Assembly (NCBI GenBank): GCA_029204225.1
Contig: CM055108.1
Span: 23,966,749-24,030,748 of the forward strand
Reading direction: 5' to 3'
DNA length: 64,000 nt
DNA from: Diphasiastrum complanatum
Lineage: Eukaryota; Streptophyta; Lycopodiopsida; Lycopodiales; Lycopodiaceae
Shown: positions 24,762 through 35,499 of the stretch, in pieces
How positions within the stretch are numbered: position 1 is the first letter of the stretch
How the letters are laid out: each line of letters begins with the position of its first letter
Made by a program: the position numbers and the translations under genes
The notes under the pieces: generated by a model
Told to the model about the DNA's origin: nothing
The model's database searches: none
Seen by the model: only the letters and a program-made list of their open reading frames with translations

Positions 24762-27295
24762 CTATTTTAAATATATGAATATCAAACTTTTATGGCATTA
24801 AAATTTTAAATTCATTTATATTTTTTGATATTATTTGCTAATTGAAATATTTTTAAATATTCTAAAATTTATTTTTCAATGTTACTCTGTAAGTACATTA
24901 CTAAATGTTTATTTTTATGAATGTTGTTCTGAAATCATGACAATATTGTTTTGAATTTGTTGTAAAATCATATTCTCAAAAAATTAATGAATATTATTGA
25001 AATTGTTAATATATTTCATCTTTTAAAATATAGAAAATTTTTAATAGAATTTCAAATTATTAATTATGATGATACTAAGAATAAGATTCTTTTTAAATAT
25101 TAAATATTTTCAAAAGTCATGTAGTTTTAGATGTGTATTTATGTAAAAAAATTTAAAATTAAAGTTTAAATGTTATAGACCTAAATTGCAAAAATCTTTT
25201 TGAATCTGTACAAATTATTATTTTAAAAAATTAAAGTTTTTGAAAAATATTAATTTGAATATATATTATATTCATAAAAAAAAATTCATACAATTTTTTT
25301 TTTTATATTTTAAAATATTTGTTACCAGATAATTTCTCCAATAAGTAAAATAATTTTTTTTGTTGATTTTATTAATTAATTTAAAATATGTGCAAAATTG
25401 AATATGTTGTTAAAATTTTATATCTAGTTTTTTTAGTATGATTTTAGTTTTTAACAAAAGACGATACTTTTTGAACATGAAAATATAAAATTTGCAAAGT
25501 ATTTTAAATATAGGCATTGTTTTAAAATAAAATAAAAATTCCAAAAAATGGGTTTCCATGTCATTTCTTTTTTGTTTGGTCACCATCTTCACCATGCTAT
25601 CACACATCCTCAAATTACAAAAACTATGTTAATCACAATGCTAGGAAAAAGAGAGTAGTAGAAATGAAGTTTGGCTGTGAAACCTAAAAAAAAAAGTACA
25701 TAAATGCATCTTTGAAAGAGCAAACCACACGGTGAGAATATGACATTAAATATGGAGGAGGGTGCTCAAAAAGGAAAAGAAAAAAGCCTAATGCCTATGA
25801 AAAGAACCTAAAATCTCAATGTTTCCATCAAGGAACTTCACGAATTAAATCTTGTTAATGAAGATGAAAAGAAAGTATCAAGATTATGCCAATTTGGAAG
25901 AAGGTAACATACACCCTTATGGGATTGATTGGAAAGTGCCTTAGTTATTATCTTACTGACTTTGGTAAATCACTTCCAAATTTGTGTCCAAATCAAAACA
26001 ACTCCTCAATATTGTCTTGTGGAGAAAATGAGAACTTCAAAGATTATATGTGTGAAATTTGTTTGCAACTACAAGCATAGACATCAAGGCAACTTTAGAA
26101 ATATTCAATTCGAAGTATTACAAGGTGGTGATATTGAGAACGAATTGATTAGTAGTGGGTAAAATACAAAATGTATGTAATAACATGAAGATCAAGCATT
26201 GTGAAAATGATGGGTTGGTTCACCCTTGTAAGGGAACACCCAAAAAAAATTGTTACTAGTATCATTTGCTAAAGAAACTTTTTAAAAAGGTCTTAGAATA
26301 TTAAATTTGTTAAACCTAGCACATAATTTGTATGACTTAATACTCCCACCATAGAAGACAATTTTAGTTTGTATATTTTAAGTAACTTGATAACCAATAT
26401 GTAGCTATAGGAAAATAATCTTCTTATGGAATCTTTTAATCTATTTTCAATAGATCCTATTGAATTCTAGTCTCGGTAGGAAATTTATCAAACTAGTATT
26501 TTGAAGCTTGAATCTCCATTACACACTAAACCAACACCAATGAATACGATTCTCAATTGGATGATGAAGAACATAATTTTCCTGATACTGAAAGGAATTG
26601 TTTATATTTTGCACTTTAGAAATACTTCAGAGGTTTAAAGAGAAATCTCCTTTTAGAAGTTCTTTTACATACATCCACTCAAGTGTTCATATTGGTGAGT
26701 TTTATAATTGAACAAATACCCGATATTTAATGATCAATATTACTAATATTGACTTGACTACATATTGATGACCACATCATGACATGATCATCACGACAAC
26801 GTTGGTCAAATCAATGCCATATAGATAACAACACAATATGTACCTTCTTTAGTACATTTTAAAGACATTAATCCAATCACCTTAGTGAGATTCTAGTAGT
26901 CTCTCCAATAACACATAAATTGTGCTTAGTATCCTTATTGGTCTCATCAAGCACAAGGCACATCAAACATTCACTTGATTAACATTCATGTACCCATGAG
27001 AGCACACTTCTCTACCAACATTACTTAACAAACATGTCATAGAAGGGCAACTTTTATCTATATGTTTCATCTCACATCAATTTCATGATTCACAAAACAT
27101 GATTTGTTTCTAGGATTGGTGGCAAAACACCCAAATTTCAAGTCTTTATACACAACTTATTGTAACAAGTACACTCTTTACAAATTACCTTGCTTTTAGA
27201 ATCACATATCGAGATAATAGCAATAGTGCAAGCTTAGGCAGAAATATCACCTCAAAAATGTAGTTTGGTGTTAACATAAAGTTTTTGGGTCAGTC
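24762..27295. other. AT-rich region without a gene
   Basis: Long A/T-rich stretches (24780-25620) and no frame with recognisable domains. A short frame at 25886-26162 has Cys residues but no knuckle pattern. Nothing further supported. Confidence 0.6.
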
Positions 27296-27405
27296 TATAA
27301 TGTGCCCATGCAAACAACAACAATGCTTTTTGGTTTCCAAGGGGAGGCTAGAACTTGGGACCGTAGAAACTTTGAAGGGCAAGCTAACTAATTGAGCCAG
27401 GAACA
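27296..27405 (-). mobile_element. tRNA-derived SINE, copy 1
   Basis: On the minus strand CTGGCTCAATTAGTTAGC (27399-27382) is a Pol III A box and GGTCCCAAGTTCTAGCC (about 27361-27345) a decayed B box, about 25 nt apart. The same head, spacing and following CTCCCCTTG occur at 28751 on the plus strand, which defines a SINE family with a tRNA-like head. Confidence 0.65.
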
Positions 27406-27556
27406 AGAGACAACAATGGCATGAGCCTTAAATGATTGTGACAAAGAAACATATATAAAAGGGTAATAAAGGTAATAATTGTTCATGATTCTAATAGAGC
27501 TTTGAACATGTTACAACAATATTTGTATAAGCTATGGAAATGAAAGTATCATAAAA

Positions 27557-27694
27557 GTGCCAGCAATGAATACAAGGCTCAACTTAATTTATAGTCATTC
27601 ACTAGCCATGTCTATTTATCTAGTAGTGCCAATAATGAATACAAGGCTCAACTTAATTTATAGTCATTTACTAGCCATGTTTATTTATTTAGTG
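27557..27694. repeat. 69-bp tandem duplication
   Basis: Two adjacent copies (27557-27625 and 27626-27694) with few differences, both containing AATACAAGGCTCAACTTAAT. Confidence 0.9.
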
Positions 27695-27929
27695 GAGTAG
27701 ATATCTCATATAAAAAAAGTTAGTTTTAAAATCCTAAGAAATTTCAATTTCAATGGCTCAAAAGAAAAGCATTCATTTAAGTCCATGAAAATTGTGAATC
27801 AATGAAGTCATATCCTCATATTTTTGCAAAGAAATTATATGCTCCACCATTTACAAGTAACTTTTGCACAAAAAATATATATTTTAGCTCACAAAATCTT
27901 TCGATGGTATTGTTTCTTGCTTTCGGATG

Positions 27930-27990
27930 TTTGTTCACATTAATTGTATCCTGTGAGAAGTTTGTTCACATTAATTCTATCATGTGAGAT
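27930..27990. repeat. Short tandem duplication, about 30 bp
   Basis: GTTTGTTCACATTAATT followed by GTATCCTGTGAGAA or CTATCATGTGAGA appears twice in a row. Confidence 0.7.
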
Positions 27991-28750
27991 ATTTGTTTTG
28001 ACATTCATAGTGACAAGAGCACTATAATGGCTAAGTTCCCTAAAATTCTACTATTAATTCAGCATTAATGTAAATCTCCATATGTCTAGAGCATCATGAT
28101 TAGAAGTTGTTACAAGGCATGAAAACATAGAATATTTATGTGTTTCTTGAGAAAATCAAGTACCTAATATGGATGGGTATCTTCATACTAAATGTCTCTC
28201 TATATCTTTCCCTTGGATGCAAAACAAAATTTCAAGAATATGCCAAGACATTCATAAGTTGTCTATGCTAGATATGGACTTTCAAAAAAGCAAAAACTAC
28301 ACAAATTACTTATGAAAGGACAAATGATTAGAGGGAGAGAATCATTATCTAAATGTTTGAAAAAAAAGAAAAATTTCACTGAATGAATACGCAAAGAAAG
28401 TTAGAAATTGTGTAATGGACAAAATTTAGAGAGCTACAAAGATGTAAAGCACATTCTCTCTTTGTAGTATGCTTGTGTTCAACGCATTTGCACATTGATT
28501 AATAGTCATATACGTTGAACCACCATTGACAATCTTTCGTACTTATAACCAAACATTCGCTTCATTATATAAAGAGGTTTGCAATTGCTTTGCAAAGAGA
28601 ATGATTCAAACTGCGTACTTGAGGATCCGTTTAGTCGTCCAAAATTGATTAGTATTAGGTCCATTATGTTACACGTTTCAATCTCATAGATTCTTGTGAA
28701 ATGACTTTTGTAATGACTATGCATGGTAATAAGATTTCTAAACAAACAAA

Positions 28751-28870
28751 CGGGGTTGGCTCAGTTGGTTAGCATGGCTTCCAAAGTTTCTTAGGTCCCA
28801 AGTTCACGTCTCCCCTTGAAAATGAAGAAACATTAGTACCGAAGTGAAAAAATTCATTGAATTTCATTTT
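28751..28870 (+). mobile_element. tRNA-derived SINE, copy 2
   Basis: The A box TGGCTCAGTTGGTTAGC (28757-28773) and a B-box-like GGTCCCAAGTTCACGTC (28794-28810) are in tRNA order and spacing. The body continues CTCCCCTTGAAAATGAAG, close to the minus-strand copy at 27296-27405, and ends in a T-rich tract. Confidence 0.65.
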
Positions 28871-29497
28871 TTTATTTTTATCTTCCTGAAGTGTAACCAT
28901 AGCACAAGCTTTTTGAGGCATTGACCTACTCATCTACGATCTAAAATCACCTGAAATGTCACAGTTGATATAATAGTTTGATTCTTGAAAGTGTGTAGCT
29001 AAAAAACCCAAGTCCATAAGTTACACACTTCTGAAATTCACAAGACAAGGCTAAGACCATTCTGCCAGATCAATGTGATAATAAAAGCACCACAAATGAG
29101 GTTGCAATTGAATGCCTCGGAAAAAATTGTACGCATTATGTGGAACTTTCATGGGCTACTTCCCAATTAGCCGCGCTCAAAACACAAATTAGATACAAAG
29201 AGAAAGGGCTAGTTTCAATTTCTCAGATCAGTTGGCTTCAAGAACGTCAATTAATGACCAGAAAACCACCAGATATCCAAAACAAGGTTTCTGCTTGAAC
29301 GGCTTATTTCTCTTTCAGAACCCACTGAGATTGTAACTGTATGAGCAAGATAACAGGCTTCTTCACAAACTCAAAATGCATAGAAAGCAGCCTATCGGTC
29401 ACTGCACTCTGTATGTTATTGATCAACAAATGCGTTACCAGACCTTGAAGCAGGATAATCAGGCTGTGATAACTTAGAAAATTCCAACAAATGTGCC

Positions 29498-29647
29498 TTA
29501 TGTAGGTTGCCAAGGTTCATAACGGGTCCAATTGCGTTGCTTGGGATTGAGTGCATGACCCTTCGAGTGGTAAATGTATGCATCTCCTTCACCGGATCTG
29601 TTAAGTTTGTGTTCAATTCCATATCTGGCTGGCTTCAAATCTTCAAG
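29498..29647 (-). CDS. NDUFA12: NDUFA12 (complex I B17.2 subunit), terminal coding exon
   Basis: NDUFA12 is an accessory subunit of mitochondrial NADH:ubiquinone oxidoreductase (complex I), on the matrix arm. This exon encodes the conserved C-terminus: LEDLKPARYGIEHK, SGEGDAYIYHSKGHALNP and QRNWTRYEPWQPT, then TAA at 29500-29498. The last conserved block YxPWxPT is the family hallmark. The acceptor TTTTTTTACACAG precedes 29647. The exon is 150 bp and begins in phase 0, matching the preceding exon. It is intact with no stop. The 3' UTR runs left of 29498; its end was not located. Confidence 0.93.
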   Translation of the reverse strand, partial: LEDLKPARYGIEHKLNRSGEGDAYIYHSKGHALNPKQRNWTRYEPWQPT

Positions 29648-29974
29648 CTGTGTAAAAAAACTCAGCACCAGAAAAAAGTCTTAGATTTCTTGGAAAAGCA
29701 ACAGCCAGCTCATGTTGATTTGTTAGTAATATATCAATAATCTAGAATAGTGGATGGGGAGACAAAAGAGTCATGCAAGTTTCAACTTATGGAGTCAACC
29801 CACAAAACCTTGAACCAACGACTCAAGCAGAAACTTGCTAAGCACATTCATCTTATGCAGATATGTTCAAAGACATGAACGGATCTCCTTAAGCCTTGTG
29901 ACCATCAAGCTCAAACAAATCAGCCATTTAGATGAAAATTATAAATAGAACAATCTCCTACAATGTGCATGTCT

Positions 29975-30066
29975 TGAGAGAGAGAGAGAGAGAGCTAGAG
30001 CTTTATAATGTCTTTGAGGTACCAAGAAGCTACATAAATGTCTTTGAGGTACCAAGAAGCTACATA
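29975..30066. repeat. (GA)n tail and 29-bp direct repeat at LINE copy 2
   Basis: A GA run (29975-29994) is followed by GCTAGAGCTTTAT and then two copies of a 29-bp unit (30007-30035 and 30037-30065) containing TCTTTGAGGTACCAAGAAGC. Confidence 0.85.
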
Positions 30067-30640
30067 GAATAGAGAGTACATTTCAAGTGTGATAATACCT
30101 TGGGAGCGTATCAACATCTCCAATGAAAAAAATAAATAGACAAAACAACTTAAACTAGTTCAAAGAGATAAATGTCTAAATAGAAAGGATGAGAAAATCT
30201 CTCTGAAAGATATATTGTCTGCACTAGATTGCCTCCATCTGGTGAGACTATATATTGTCTCCCTTGTGGTCTTGAGGTGATGTCTGTATGTCCAGAGGCT
30301 AAAGTGGATAACTTAGTGGATCTGGAAGGCCCATGTAACAGGCTCTTTCTACCCCAGATCTCATAATATATACGACAGTAAAATCTAAAATGCTCCTCTA
30401 TCTTTGGTATACTCACAGAGCACAACTGACATGTTCTGTCCTCACGCAAAATCCCCTCAAAACGACTTTTGTCTCAGTGCATAGCTGGTGGGAAGACACC
30501 CTCGGTGACCCATAAACATTCATAAGCTATGAAAAATCCCTAATGTCAAGTAATGGGAAACCCAGACGTGTCCAAAAGAACTGTCCTATTAAAATCAAGC
30601 TTGACCCCTAGTGGGCCAGAGCAGGTCAACTGAGCACTTC
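30000..30640 (-). mobile_element. LINE copy 2, 3' end only
   Basis: The minus strand encodes YECLWVTEGVFPPAMH, then in line REDRTCQLCSVSIPKIEEHF and RIYYEIWGRKSL, the same C-terminal zinc-binding pattern as LINE copy 1 (C-x2-C...H...C, YYEI(R/W)GR). It ends with TATAAAGCTCT and a (CT)n tail on its own strand. The element is strongly 5'-truncated and carries a stop. Confidence 0.75.
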
Positions 30641-30704
30641 CTTTATATTAACTGTCTAATTCAGTTATACGTACTATTGTCGGCAGAGTGTTGGCCTTTT
30701 GGCT

Positions 30705-31340
30705 GATTCTCAACCCGACTCTAGCGACCCTAACGGGTGGGTATGCTATTTTTCAGGAATCGACTCCTATGTAGGACCGGTGAGTATGGGCTTTTGTAAG
30801 AGCTGGCCACGGTTGAGAACCGTCGGTTCTCTTTAAGGCTTGGATTAAAGTTGAGAACCGGACTGTCCTGTGCAGGAGGGAGGGTATAACCCTAGTATCA
30901 ATTGACCCTACAAAGAAACTAAAAATTGAAAGTCTCTTACAAGCTTGTGGAGGGGAGTAACTAATAACTCACCACTTAGGAGGACAAGTGGTGAGCGGAC
31001 AAACAAATAGTGTGAGAAGAATTTTATCATCGATTTTTGTGGAAGTGATTCGAATTGTTTTGGTGTGAAGGTGAACTATGGTTAGATATTTGTACACAAT
31101 AAATGTTGGCGAATTTTTTTCAGCTTTTCTTGTTCTTTTATAAGTTTTTAACCACAAACATGCATAATTGCTATTATTATTCACCAAAATAATATTTGTT
31201 GAGAACCTTATACAGGACCAGGTGGTTCTTGATAGAGTAATACCCAACAGATTGAGAACCACCAAAAATTATTTTGTAAGATATTATTAAGAACAGTTAA
31301 GAAAGAAATGTAATCTAATACCTAGAACCGGTGGTTCTTG
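30705..31340. repeat. Region with repeated GAGAACCG/CGGTTCTC palindromic units
   Basis: GAGAACCG, T, CGGTTCTC form a perfect inverted repeat near 30822-30838. Further GAGAACC/GGTTCTT units occur near 30853, 31200, 31223, 31252, 31325 and 31331. No gene was recognised between 30641 and 31744. Confidence 0.55.
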
Positions 31341-31744
31341 GTTTACGAAAAAGGCAATATCTATTTGTGAAATTAAAGATCCAATTTCACATATTTATAT
31401 TGAGAACTCAGTGACCTCATAAGGTAAAGCTTAGAAAACAATATACATGCAACCAAAAAAGTCAAAGGATCCCAATCAAAACAATAATATAGAATTCAAT
31501 AAACAAAAAATGTTAGCCAAACAACATTGCTCATGTCTCATCAGTACCCAAGCATAGGTTGCTAACTAGGTTTCAAAAGAATCCGATTCTCTTGGGTAGA
31601 CCCAGTGTTGACTAAGAAGCAAACGGGAATCAGCAAAAAGAAAGAATAAATAATAGAAATGACAATAGTTCATATAAAATAAAATAAAATAAAAAACAAG
31701 GACCAGAATATGTAGACAAGAATTACTGAGACAGACAAAATACA

Positions 31745-32278
31745 GTGCAAACCTGCAAACTTGCTGCTTTGAACAAAAACTCCATTCTTGAGACTCCCAT
31801 TGCCTTTGATAATATCATACGTATAAACAAATTTGAGCCCTCTCGCTGCCCTTCTGAGCAAACCTGGGCACAAATTCGTGGACATTTTGACACCGGTTTC
31901 AATAGAATTAATCTCCATCAAGCTAGAATTTGGAACTGGAAAAGACCATTCTTCAAATGTAGATGTGGTGACAAGTGCAAAAAGCAGTCCTCCATTATCT
32001 GGTTTGACCATGCCATCTGGTATATGATGAACCACCTGAGCATTTTCTTTCCTGGTGCTTCTACACATAATCAACTCAATGCTTTCTTTCTATGGCTTGA
32101 CAAACCTGCTAGGGAGGTTGTCAAAGCACACCTGACTTTTCTCTTTCTTCGCCAGCACATAATAGATGCATCCATTGAGCTTGTTGCTAATCCTTCTGCC
32201 AAATTCCTTGCAAGCCTAGGCGATGCCGAAAATAGAATTCCAAAGGGTATTCTTGTCTATGCTACTCCATTCATTTGA
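31745..32278 (+). CDS. Uninterrupted 177-residue frame, unknown
   Basis: The frame has no stop and ends at TGA 32276-32278. It encodes WAQIRGHFDTGFNRINLHQ, a Cys cluster FKCRCGDKCKK (C-x-C-x3-C), then hydrophobic helices (DHAIWYMMNHLSIFF, FLFLRQHIIDASIELV). It lies immediately left of the inverted part of the Penelope-like element. It could be the element's own N-terminal part (permuted Penelope elements have Cys-rich linkers) or the target sequence. No GIY-YIG nuclease motif is visible. An ATG occurs at 31745 but the frame may extend from a splice site. Confidence 0.4.
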   Translation: MQTCKLAALNKNSILETPIAFDNIIRINKFEPSRCPSEQTWAQIRGHFDTGFNRINLHQARIWNWKRPFFKCRCGDKCKKQSSIIWFDHAIWYMMNHLSIFFPGASTHNQLNAFFLWLDKPAREVVKAHLTFLFLRQHIIDASIELVANPSAKFLASLGDAENRIPKGILVYATPFI

Positions 32279-32280
32279 TA

Positions 32281-33225
32281 TTGCTCTTTCAAAAGACCAT
32301 TTGAAATCATTGGACCCGAGTATATGTCTATATTTGAGTACCTTGATTTTGGCGGTTTTCAAGGCCAAGTTGATCATTTTTGCCATGATAGTTTTTAGAC
32401 CGTCAGTTCCGTCTAGAGGAATATTTTCGTAGCATTTAGAGATATCGGTAGCCTTCATTGTGTATATGAGTTTAAGTTAAGATAGAAATCAACAGATGAA
32501 TCACATTGCCATAGTAAAGAAGTATCCCCATTTAGGACGCTCTTGCATGTGTTTGCTTTAAGGCTTGCATCTTTCATAATGAAAGGATACAGCATACTCA
32601 GAGCACTTGTCAGGAATTTGGCGAGTCTTGAAAAACAGCAATCATGTGCATTCGTGATCCATCTGAAAGTATCTTTGTGTGCTTTGTATGTGCATAATAA
32701 GTAAGGTAGTTCCCTAGAATGTAAGAAGTCTTCAGGTAGTAAATCAGACATATACGAGCATATGTATTCCAGAGAACGTGAGACCAAATTATTTGCATGA
32801 TCAGGAAAAGGTGTGAAATCCGGGTTATCAAGTCTTTCCATAGCAAGCTTACGTACGAGATATATGCAAATAAAACAGGGATTATGTTGAGCTTTATCAA
32901 TTCTATTGACATATAAATGCTTGGTAATCCATTTTCGTTCATTATTGGCATCTTCTTTTTTATGTAGTGGGACAATGTTCCCTTGAATCCATTTCTTGTT
33001 CTTTAACAATTCTAGGGCATTAGTCTTACAAAAATCAGCATGCCTATCAATGTCAGTATTTGGATACATAGGTAGAAGTCTCATGAGTTTAACCCATCCA
33101 TCCTGTAATTTAGAAGCAATATCTTGGATATTAGTATGTTGTAAAATGATATGATTAAGTCCTTTATCCAAGGAGTGTTTAAGAACTTTACTTTTGATTA
33201 AGCTGCAATCCGTCGTCAAAACATG
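32281..33225 (-). pseudogene. Penelope-like RT, N-terminal half and motif A (inverted)
   Basis: Read from 33219 leftwards the frame holds an N-terminal helical domain, NKKWIQGNIVPLHKKED, a segment with PCFICIYLVRKLA and RLDNPDFTPF, then fingers KAHKDTFRWITNAHDCC and SRLAKFLTSAL (about 32710-32610). A stop at 32455 and a one-frame shift precede motif A, ATDISKCYENIPL (about 32453-32415), with the first catalytic Asp. The fingers pattern resembles animal Naiad-type Penelope RTs (a K-x-HK...RFI...LS block) as I recall them. The coding bias is good with only one shift, so the insertion seems fairly recent. Confidence 0.75.
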
Positions 33226-33230
33226 ACCAC

Positions 33231-33917
33231 TATTTGATAGACAATTGCATAGTCAGGCTTGGAGATCGTACTTGGAGACAGATCCGAGGGATACCTATGG
33301 GCTTTTCTTGTTCACCAATTTGGTGTAACTGGTACCTTTCTTTTTTTGAAATGCGGTTTATTGCAAGATTAGGGCAAATTACAATTATAAACGAATTTAA
33401 ATATTCGTTTAGATATATTGACGACATTTGCTTTATCAATAATCATTTTGTTGGACGTTTCCTAGACAAAACCCAACCAAGAAAACCTGATAATCCATTC
33501 TGGATCTACCCCTTGGAGTATCTTGAGATAGATGGAGATGATGCCAGTGGTAATTCGGTGAATTTTCTCAATATTACTACATTCGACCCAATCACTGATT
33601 GTGCACACTTCTCCAAATATGATAAAAGGAGAGACCTTCCTTTCCGTTTCTTGCAATATATACACCTCGCCTCAAATAGACCAGTGTTTAACTCATATAA
33701 GATCATAATATCACAAACGATAGCTGCCATGTATTGCTGTAATAAGCAGGAAACTTTTCTTAAAGAAGTACGCACACTTGTGGATACCTTTCAGAGTAAT
33801 GGCTTCTCTCGAGATAAACTATGCATGATCATAAACAATCTTTTATATCGTGAAGCTTTTCCTAGACTACTATTTAATTTGCCTGAAAACATCAATACTA
33901 TTTTGGTGGGCAGTTAG
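33231..33917 (+). pseudogene. Penelope-like RT, motifs B to C-terminus
   Basis: The frame reads LIDNCIVRLGDRTWRQIRGI then PMGFSCSPIWCNWYLSFFE (motif B, about 33290-33345), FRYIDDICFINN (motif C with the catalytic Asp pair, about 33408-33440), YPLEYLEIDGDD, YDKRRDLPFRFLQYIHLAS and a thumb-like domain ending VDTFQSNGFSRDKL...REAFPRLLFNLPE, with TAG at 33915. No C-terminal GIY-YIG endonuclease follows, as in N-terminally permuted or endonuclease-lacking Penelope elements. The frame is fully open for 228 codons. Confidence 0.8.
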
Positions 33918-33940
33918 CTTTCCCTTAGGGGGGAGCTAAC
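33913..33940 (+). repeat. 12-bp hairpin over the RT stop codon
   Basis: GTTAGCTTTCCC, a short loop, then GGGGGAGCTAAC can pair with two wobble pairs. It overlaps the stop codon and would be a structured 3' end on the element RNA, a plausible recognition site for the RT. Confidence 0.55.
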
Positions 33941-33982
33941 TACCCCCATGAGGGATTCACTAACTACGGGTATGGTTGGTGG

Positions 33983-33984
<2 letters not shown>

Positions 33985-34064
<80 letters not shown>
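33985..34064. repeat. (CT)n microsatellite at the Penelope-like 3' end
   Basis: A pure CT tract of about 80 bp starting 67 bp after the RT stop codon. Confidence 0.95.
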
Positions 34065-34069
<5 letters not shown>

Positions 34070-35100
34070 TGGATGGTACTCTACTTTACTTTTTTTACTT
34101 GATATGGTATATGACCCTTAGAAAGTTTTTTGGTGGGAAAATTTAAACCTCCAACTACATTTATGGCATTTTCAAGGGTCAAGATCACCTGCCTCATCCT
34201 ACGGTTACAAATGGCCACTTTACTTTCAATTGGTTGCATCTAAATTAGTGGTGAGGCGCTTCATCTTTTCCTCCCACGCTTTCTTGCACTCTCTTCCCAC
34301 GCTTGCTTGCACTCTCCTCCTTCTACTCTTCTGGCAAGATTGTTTTGGAGCTCTCTGCGCCCTCCCTCCTACGTTTGGAGACAGTTCTACTTTGCACACG
34401 GTATGTGTATTCAACTTGTATGTATTCTTGCTATCAAAATGTGTATTAAGCAAACGTATTGCATAAGTTCTGTAAGGCGCCCTTACGCTGCTGCCTACTG
34501 CATCGCAGTATAGGATGTTGCTTTTAATAAAGAGTTTGTATGAGGTACCACGTTTGCTATATGGCAATCGCTACTCAGATATGGGTTTCTTGCATCCTTT
34601 CATATGTGTGTATGCATCGCTTGCTAAGGTAATTGGCTATGCCATCGCTGGCCAAAAGCCTTGTGTGTGAATGAATACCATCAGTCGCTAACCAAAAACA
34701 TATTACGTAGACAATATACATTGCCAATCGCTACTCTGGAAGGTATATATGATCTGCCCAATCGCGATCCCACAAGCTATCGCTGACCAGAGAAGAGCCT
34801 ACTCTCTTTATATATGCTTGTATATAAGATGCATGAGGTACCTACTCTTCAAGAGCGCTCAACGCGGCTCAACGCTGCCCATCCAGCATACTATCCTACG
34901 TATAGTAGGGTAGCTTTTTAGATAATGTGATATGGAGAAGTATATCGCGATGGACCAGCGATGAGCTAGTATACCTTTCTCTATCCACTTTCCAGCAATG
35001 AGCTCTCTTGATGGTTTTTAAATGTATGATTTGTATATCACTACGAGAGTGACATAAGGCAAGCCGAGTTATTTTTTGTTGCATTGGCCTCACAAGCTAC
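34065..35100. other. No gene recognised; possibly an old LTR
   Basis: There is a CT/TTC-rich stretch (34258-34330) and scattered GCATCGC/ATCGCTACT-like short repeats (34495-34800). It may be the LTR/leader belonging to the copia protease fragment at 35104, but no TG...CA borders or primer site could be fixed. Confidence 0.35.
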
Positions 35101-35103
35101 AAC

Positions 35104-35184
35104 AGGTGGTTGTACATTGACTCAGGTGCTTCAAAGCACATGACCCCTCATAGGGATTGGTTTGATACCTTTGTGGACTCCTAA
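35104..35184 (+). pseudogene. Copia protease fragment
   Basis: Reads RWLYIDSGASKHMTPHRDWF, containing the intact catalytic D-S-G-A of copia aspartic protease, then a stop. The surroundings show no other copia domain, so it is an isolated relic. Confidence 0.75.
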
Positions 35185-35499
35185 TTTCAATTTTCTAAAC
35201 CCTAAGTCCGAAGTTTGAAGTGGCAAGTTCCAACAGAGTACAAACTCCACAGTCTCGACTCTCCTTAGCAAGCAGATCCTTGTACCTTGCAACTTACAAC
35301 TTACTGCAGTTCTCTTAAGACTTAAACTTGGGTCATTATGTTTTGATACGACAGGTCACAGGTCGCGACTCGGATTTGATTATCTTGATTCCTGATATCT
35401 GTAAATTTAGAAGAAATTGTTTAGCTATTAGGTATCTATATAGTGAATATATGACTTGTACATCAGAGAAAGTCATTTTTTTTGAAAAATGGACAAGAC

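Larger units (their letters stand above)
32281..33984. mobile_element. Penelope-like retroelement with inverted 5' half
   Basis: The reverse transcriptase is encoded in two head-to-head parts: N-terminal and motif A on the minus strand (about 33225-32281), and motifs B to the end on the plus strand (33231-33917). ATTTGATA occurs at both borders (32273-32280 and 33232-33239). The plus part ends in a hairpin (33913-33940) and then a (CT)n tract. RT style (IPMGFSCSP, FRYIDD) places it with Penelope-like elements. The order inverted 5' part then sense 3' part is what twin priming or Penelope-type insertion produces. Confidence 0.75.

Noticed and set aside
29416-29622. 68-codon minus frame overlapping the NDUFA12 last exon
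   Set aside because: It is another frame of the same DNA; the NDUFA12 frame is conserved and in phase with the upstream exon.
31670-32074. Minus-strand frame opposite the 177-residue plus frame
   Set aside because: Hydrophobic, no motif; the plus frame has the Cys cluster and runs longer, so the minus frame is taken as a shadow.
34226-34567. 113-codon basic minus frame
   Set aside because: Lies in a CT/TTC-rich stretch that translates as Leu/Ser-rich on plus; no family similarity.
33918-34600. GIY-YIG endonuclease or hammerhead ribozyme expected in some Penelope-like elements
   Set aside because: No GIY...YIG motif and no CTGATGA...GAAA core were seen within or near 31700-34600.
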